From: Entrophospora sp. SA101
Taxonomy: Eukaryota > Glomeromycota > Glomeromycetes > Entrophosporales > Entrophosporaceae
DNA length: 23,505 bases
Assembly (NCBI GenBank): GCA_958430865.1
Contig: CAUDNR010000434.1
Coordinates: 1 to 23,505, forward strand
Direction of reading: 5' to 3'
Below the pieces are notes generated by a model. It made no database searches and was not told where the DNA came from. It saw only the letters and a list, made by a program, of their open reading frames with translations. Of this stretch, positions 18,704-23,505 are shown one piece after another (within the stretch, counting starts at the first letter, position 1; each line of letters begins with the position of its first letter). Both the position numbers and the translations under genes were made by a program.

Positions 18704-19594
18704 TTATTTTTTTGATTTCACCCCTTTAACATCTCTACCTCCACCCCTACCTCCACCACCTAAAAATACATGTTATTAAATAAATGATTAATATGATTAA
18801 TCGAATGATAAACATTGAAATGATTTTTCAAAGAATTACCTCTTCCAGAGTTTCCGCCACGAAATCCACCACCTAAATTAAAATTAATACCACTTATTAT
18901 TATGATTTTAAAAATTATCATTGTAGAGATAAATTTATTAATATGTTAAATGTACTTACGACCACGATTACCGCCACCGCCACCACTACCACCACTTCCT
19001 CCCATATTAGAAGCTTGACGTTGTCTTATTGCATCTTCTCTTACCATCTCTATAATTTCATCTGGCACTCTAAGATATTTAATCTGTAAAGATAATTTGA
19101 TTATCATCATAGTATTTTTCACCTCTCTATATTTTAATACAATGATTGTTATATAAATACCGTATTTCCTCTGATATAACATTCAGGTAATCTCCAAAAT
19201 CGATCTCCTTCCTAGAAATAAATAATGATTGATTTACTATACAAAGGAAAATTTCTTCAAATAAATATATAATATTAATAATGATTGTAAATAAATACTG
19301 GAGATGTTTGTATCACTTCTCTTAAGGTCAAGTTCATCCAATTATCACAATTTACCAAATGCCCATTAAATGTTTCTCCATTTTTCAATTCTACCAACTA
19401 TAAAATTAGGAAAATTGTTATTAATAATTACATATATAGATATTTAATTATTAAATATTTTTTTTACCATTGGGTGTCCTTGAGCTGTGTTTAATAAAGA
19501 AAGTGGTAACTAATTTTGAAAAAAAGGAAACGAAGAAAAGTTAAATCATATAAATGTCAATTTGCATTAGAAAATAATATAATTATTTTACCAT
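18704..19594 (-). CDS. LSM4: U6 snRNA-associated Sm-like protein LSM4
   Basis: LSM4 is part of the Lsm2-8 ring on U6 snRNA (splicing) and the Lsm1-7 ring (mRNA decapping). Seven coding exons on the minus strand: 19594-19592, 19509-19468, 19397-19299, 19211-19161, 19083-18960, 18872-18840 and 18759-18704. They total 408 nt, i.e. 135 residues, against about 139 in human. All introns are GT-AG and in phase. Sm motif 1 is [28 protein letters not shown] (16-43) and Sm motif 2 includes [20 protein letters not shown]. The tail is glycine/arginine-rich ([32 protein letters not shown]) and ends VKSKK. RG-type tails of LSM4 are arginine-methylated in other fungi and animals and promote P-body assembly. 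The first coding exon is only the ATG; MLPLSLL across the junction matches the family start, which supports it. Confidence 0.93.
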
Positions 19595-20700
19595 TTTTGT
19601 GATTATTATTCCAATTTTTTTTGTAGGGAAATTTGGAGATCGTCTCTATCTGAAAAGAACAACATTTAAAAAGCATAAATCATAAAGTATCATCAACCTT
19701 TTTTTTATATTACAAAAATATGAACACCCACATATTATTGGTATGTTAATTTTATGAAAGCTCTGATTGATCGTATTCTAGACTGAGGTTAGCAAAATTG
19801 ACAGGAAAAAAAATTTCGTTGGATGTTATCAATGGTCCAATTCCAAAAGGAAGAAGCTATAACTGCCCATATTTTTTTAAAAATAGATTTTAACATGATA
19901 AGTATTAATGACTTGATTTAATTAAAGCACTTATATTTGTAAAATTGGAACTTTATTTGATAAGCAAAAATAATTTTACAAAAAATAACATGAATAGTAA
20001 ATTACAGTAATATTTAATTGAAATCTTAAGGGTAAGTAAAATAGAACCACCGCTTTTATAGATCACAATGATAAGTTTCAATTACATTTGTACTGGATGA
20101 TTTCGTCACCAACAGTATACATGTATTTATTTTATTTATTTATACCACATCATTATATATAGCAAAAAAATAAAAATCATTATAACACATCCATAATAAA
20201 AAAGATCTAATTTTATAAAATTCCACAATATAAAGGAAATATCATTTAACAATCACAAAAATAAGTTTAAATGATTTGTTATAACGATATCACATCTATC
20301 ACTGTTGACAAAATAAAATCTTATGCATTTAATAACGCATTGATTAGTAATATATTATTATTAATGAGATGTGTAAATGAACAGTTGTTGAATGTTTATG
20401 GTGATGATTCTAGTAAACATCATAATTTATAATTAATTTTCTTGATATTATTTTTAATGTGGACATGTCAAAAAGTGAAATTTACCATTCTTCTTGTACC
20501 AACATTACGCGTCTTTTTTTTATTTTTAATTTTACTCATTTGTTTTATTATGCCTTTATTTTTTATATAATAGCCTAAATAAACGTGGAGCAAAACTTGT
20601 AGTCTTTTATATGATAGGTAATTATTCAACATTCTTTACACAACTATTTTTTGAGAGCAAATACACAAGATTATGATTGTTTGTGTTATTTGTTATCAAT
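19595..20700. other. Gene-free region upstream of LSM4
   Basis: The first about 100 bases should hold the LSM4 promoter and leader. The rest is AT-rich with no exon pattern on either strand that I could support. Confidence 0.55.
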
Positions 20701-20714
20701 ATTAATTAGAGATC

Positions 20715-21360
20715 TCTATCTCATAGATACTTGGACAATTTGGAAACACGGAAACACCAAACAATTTAATATACAATTTTGATTACTGGAAGCTTATAGT
20801 TAAACCATTTCTTCTTATTCCTTGAGCACATAAGGCTAATCTCACTTGTCCCTCCTAGGATATAAATGCAATTGAACTTCAGAGGGAGGTGTCATAGATC
20901 TCAGGTTCATGATGGTATTGCATTATTGGCATTATTGTCAAGGAGGCTGTTAAAGCCTTTCACTTGTCTGAAGTCTTCCAACATGCGGGGGGCTCCATAA
21001 CTGTGGTAGGGGCGGCTCCGCAGTTATGGGTTGCAATAGCATTTAGCATGTAACTGCGTGTTGCAGAGGAAACTTAATCAAATCTGACACATAATCATCA
21101 ATATCAGATTTGCTCATTTTATTTCTTTTTCAATGACTTTTAGGGAACAATTGTACATGGGATCAAAATTTGTGTGAGTGGGGCGAGAGTTTTGGTACGA
21201 AATTCACACAGATTTCAAATTCATGCACAAGGAACAAGTGGGGACGCACCAAGGGTTTATTTTCTAACTCTGCCAATTATGTGGCTTTTTCCAAAATTGA
21301 TTTCTTTAAATTTCATTTCTGCATGGCCCTGGTATTATCATTACTTGGGTGATGCAATTT
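20715..21360. other. GC-richer island with strong hairpins, probable mobile-element remnant
   Basis: Base composition is clearly less AT-rich than the surroundings. It contains the strongest GC hairpin in the window (20995-21029), a 7-bp stem ttcaga/tctgaa enclosing about 90 bases (about 20878-20976), and AGGCT/AGCCT near 20944-20958. Two tiny minus-strand frames read protein-like (21117-21043, MSKSDIDDYVSDLIKFPLQ...; 20984-20907, MLEDFRQVKGFNSLLDNN...), but they are too short to call genes. The overlapping plus-strand frames near 21170-21450 look incidental. No terminal repeats were found. Confidence 0.4.
20995..21029. repeat. 12-bp hairpin CCATAACTGTGG / CCGCAGTTATGG
   Basis: Eleven of twelve positions pair perfectly and the twelfth is a possible T-G type mismatch; the loop is taggggcggct. 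A GC-rich stem of this length is exceptional for this window. It could be a transposon end or a structured RNA. Confidence 0.6.
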
Positions 21361-22017
21361 ATCAATTTATTTATTTGTTAACTCTTTACAAATTAAGGAC
21401 GATGGTATCAAATGTATTACTGAAATTATTATTACATGTATTTGATCTATAGATAAGGAAATTCCATATGAATTAATAAAGTATACATATCATGAGAAAA
21501 AACGTATCAAATTAACTGAAATTACCACAACTCAGTCAATATCTGTCTGTTTTGGATAAAAACAACTACCATTTGAATTCTCTTGATGAGATGTCTAATT
21601 CATAAAATTCTAATCACTAGTTAGTGAGATATTTTTGTTTACTGTATATCGTTATGAACATTAAAACACCATTATACACTCATAATATGCTGGAGTGAAA
21701 TGATCTACTAGCGTGTTATTGTAATAAACCTTTTACCACCTTGGATTCATTGTCTTTTTGCCAAAAATGACTGGATCACATTACCAAAATACAATTTCAA
21801 TACCAATATTGAATCAATTTTGTCAAGATTTAAATAATCATAAAAAGAAATATCATCTACGCAAATGATGCAATTGGGAATTTTTGCTTAGAGTCACGAT
21901 TAATGTTGTTTGACAGAATGTAAAAATATTACATCAAATTCGCTGCCATTAAGTCAAAAATGATGCAAGTAAAATTGCTTTAGAGGCTAATAAAATATAA
22001 AAGCTCACAAAAAAAAC
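21361..22017. other. Gene-free AT-rich stretch
   Basis: Nothing supportable on either strand. Confidence 0.55.
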
Positions 22018-22200
22018 TTATAAATATATATATTCCAGGTCTCTTTTATATTTCTTGTGTATCCCAATTTCTCTTTTGTTTCATCAGGAGACAAGTAAGT
22101 TTTTCTTTTGCTGAATACAATTCAGTTCCCACACATTCATTTACTACTAAACTCGAGCATGTCTTATATTAATATTAATGACTTCCTTTATGTTTCAGGG
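22018..22200 (+). promoter_or_regulatory. Candidate TATA promoter with a spliced leader
   Basis: A TATA-like cttataaatatatata (22018-22032) is followed by a pyrimidine-rich stretch (22040-22085). Next comes a good donor, gtaagtttttc, at 22095, a branch-like ttaatgac and an acceptor, tttcag, at 22198, giving a 104-nt intron. The layout matches a fungal 5' leader exon, but no long frame follows before 23150. It may be a non-coding transcript or the leader of a lost gene. Confidence 0.3.
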
Positions 22201-23149
22201 TCAATTAATTTTAGTGTATAGTAATTATTATCAAATGAAAATTTTACGCGAAGGCTTTTTATAATATCAATATTGATTGGTCAAGTTACTTTGCAATAAT
22301 AAACCATCTCCATCTTTATCCTTATTGTAGTGATCAACGAAGAACAAATTCTGGTCCTTGAGAGGATAATTAACATTCTGATAAAATAAAACTCTGCGAT
22401 AGAAATCATCATTTTTTATTAAACGTTAATAAGCTTTTAAAATAAAAAACATTGTTTTTATTTTTTGTTTAAAGCATTTTGATAAAAGAAACAAGTGTAG
22501 TTCCTTGGCAAAAGGTAACAATTATGGAGTTATTTGCTTTGGTGAGTAAACAAGGTTATGATTAACGTTGGTTAACTGGTGGTGTTAATCGGAAATACTG
22601 GTAGTGTTATGTAATCATAAAACATAAGGCTGTTAAACAAGCTACTTGAGTTGTTTTACAAGTAAACCAAAGCAAATTTGCAATCAATCAATAAATGCGA
22701 ACGACTGAAATAAATCGAAGTCCTTAAGCTTTGTAAAAGGCCATCTTTATTTATTTGCAATTATCTAGTACCATTAAGTGTGCTCACAGATTCGTCTAGG
22801 TGGAAGAAAGAGGGAACCAAAGTAAATTCGTAAACTAATTAATTGACGAGCACCAAATTATTGCGAGTTCCTGATAATCAGCCATACTTGTTAAATAATC
22901 AGTATCAACTGAAATGATACCTTGCAATATCACTATTTAACAAAAATCAAAAATTTATTATTTAGCTTTAAGAAATAAAATAAATTAAAAAGACAAATAA
23001 TTATAACAAATAATTTAGGAGATTAAATTGCTCATTCATCAATTCTTTCTTTAATTATTAGAAATAAAAAATATATTGTTAATAATAATTAATGGATAGT
23101 AAGTTCAATTAATTAATTAAAAGTGAAATTTTTATTTACCTTCAACATT
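22201..23149. other. Gene-free stretch left of the terminal kinase
   Basis: No supportable exon. A short piece near 22500-22545 could be read as a degenerate glycine-loop (AKGNNYGVICFG) before a gtgag donor, but nothing follows it. The segment just left of 23150 may be 3' UTR of the kinase; a gtaaat donor (read on the minus strand) lies about 10 bases after the stop. Confidence 0.5.
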
Positions 23150-23505
23150 CTAGAGAAGAGAGTTAAAATCAAGTCTATTTAATGAACTATCATTACTTGT
23201 ATAACTTTTTAAGCTTTTTGATTTAGCAATCTCCTCATCTAATATTCTACTTTTATGATATGCACCTGGATGTGATTCGTGTACTTGTTGCGAATCACTA
23301 CCACCACCACTGCTGTTGCTACTATCATTATTAAAATCATGTTTTTTGATTTTAGAAAATTTGAATAATCTTTTTATTAAACTATTGTTATTTTCATAAA
23401 TTTTGTCATATTTATTTTCAGCAAAGTCCCAAAGCTCTCTACTAGTTGGTCTTTTTGATGGATCCACATCCCAACACCTCTGCATCATTTGCACATAATC
23501 ATCAG
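23150..23505 (-). CDS. C-terminal end of a TKL-type protein kinase (partial, continues beyond the right edge)
   Basis: The open frame reads in from the window edge on the minus strand as DDYVQMMQRCWDVDPSKRPTSRELWDF, the last helices of a kinase domain: the CW..DP..RPT motif is subdomain XI, with its conserved arginine. A tail of about 85 residues follows, including a basic patch (RLFKFSKIKKH), a Ser/Gly-rich run, HPGAYHKSRILDEE and the end NRLDFNSLL, stop at 23152-23150. HP.AYxxSR-type tails are usual in Glomeromycotina kinases of this family. No frameshift is seen in this part, so unlike the kinase at 10936-13821 it may be functional. The catalytic residues lie outside the window. Confidence 0.85.
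   Translation of the reverse strand, partial: DDYVQMMQRCWDVDPSKRPTSRELWDFAENKYDKIYENNNSLIKRLFKFSKIKKHDFNNDSSNSSGGGSDSQQVHESHPGAYHKSRILDEEIAKSKSLKSYTSNDSSLNRLDFNSLL

Noticed and set aside
18946..19182. 78-codon minus-strand frame as a separate gene
   Set aside because: It is exon 5 of LSM4 with intron read-through.
21170..21452. Two overlapping plus-strand frames of 60 and 92 codons
   Set aside because: They overlap each other, lack splice or domain support, and the island has better structure on the other strand.
1..23505. tRNA, rRNA and CRISPR arrays
   Set aside because: No T-arm (GGTTCGA-type) with a cloverleaf, no rRNA-like block and no regularly spaced direct repeats were seen; CRISPR is not expected in a eukaryote.

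Overview
The window looks like nuclear DNA of an arbuscular mycorrhizal (Glomeromycotina, Rhizophagus-like) fungus. It is very AT-rich, and genes are cut into many short exons by roughly 70-105 nt introns of GTAAGT...AG type. It also carries fragments of the expanded tyrosine-kinase-like kinase families and abundant DNA-transposon debris that mark these genomes. The organism call is inference from style and gene families; no species marker was seen.

Layout. (1) 1-2334: the last exon of an unknown + strand gene, then a - strand multi-exon pseudogene (1195-2334) with one in-frame stop. (2) 2341-4570: a decayed hAT element whose + strand transposase (BED-like finger plus RNase H-like core) loses its C-terminal domain. 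(3) 5120-7696: an unusual + strand gene combining a THAP-like C2CH finger, a DUF6589-like transposase-type core and a C-terminal RING-H2 finger, with two apparent frameshifts. (4) 7700-10960: gene-free DNA with a perfect 243-bp tandem duplication, a 375-nt chain of about thirteen small hairpins, and a 150-bp palindromic MITE. (5) 10936-13821: a - strand kinase pseudogene with at least five frameshifts, split by a roughly 1.4-kb TIR element that carries two nested MITEs. A second copy of one of these MITEs sits in the kinase's 3' end. Both copies of this 133-bp MITE keep 8-bp target duplications and differ at one base.

(6) 14775-19594 is the conserved housekeeping block. It holds a 13-exon acetyl-CoA transporter (SLC33A1/AT-1 type, +), mitochondrial ribosomal protein uL6m (+) and the Sm-like protein LSM4 (-, seven coding exons, convergent with uL6m). 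(7) 19600-23149 is mostly gene-free, with a GC-richer island (about 20720-21360) and a possible spliced non-coding leader near 22020-22200. (8) 23150-23505: the C-terminal end of another - strand kinase running off the right edge.

The three housekeeping genes are intact in every splice junction I could check, while everything to their left is in some state of decay. The window therefore contrasts a stable core block with a nested-transposon accessory block. The most unusual items are the THAP/DUF6589/RING fusion, the hairpin chain, and the MITE pair that shares termini with the larger element inserted in the kinase.
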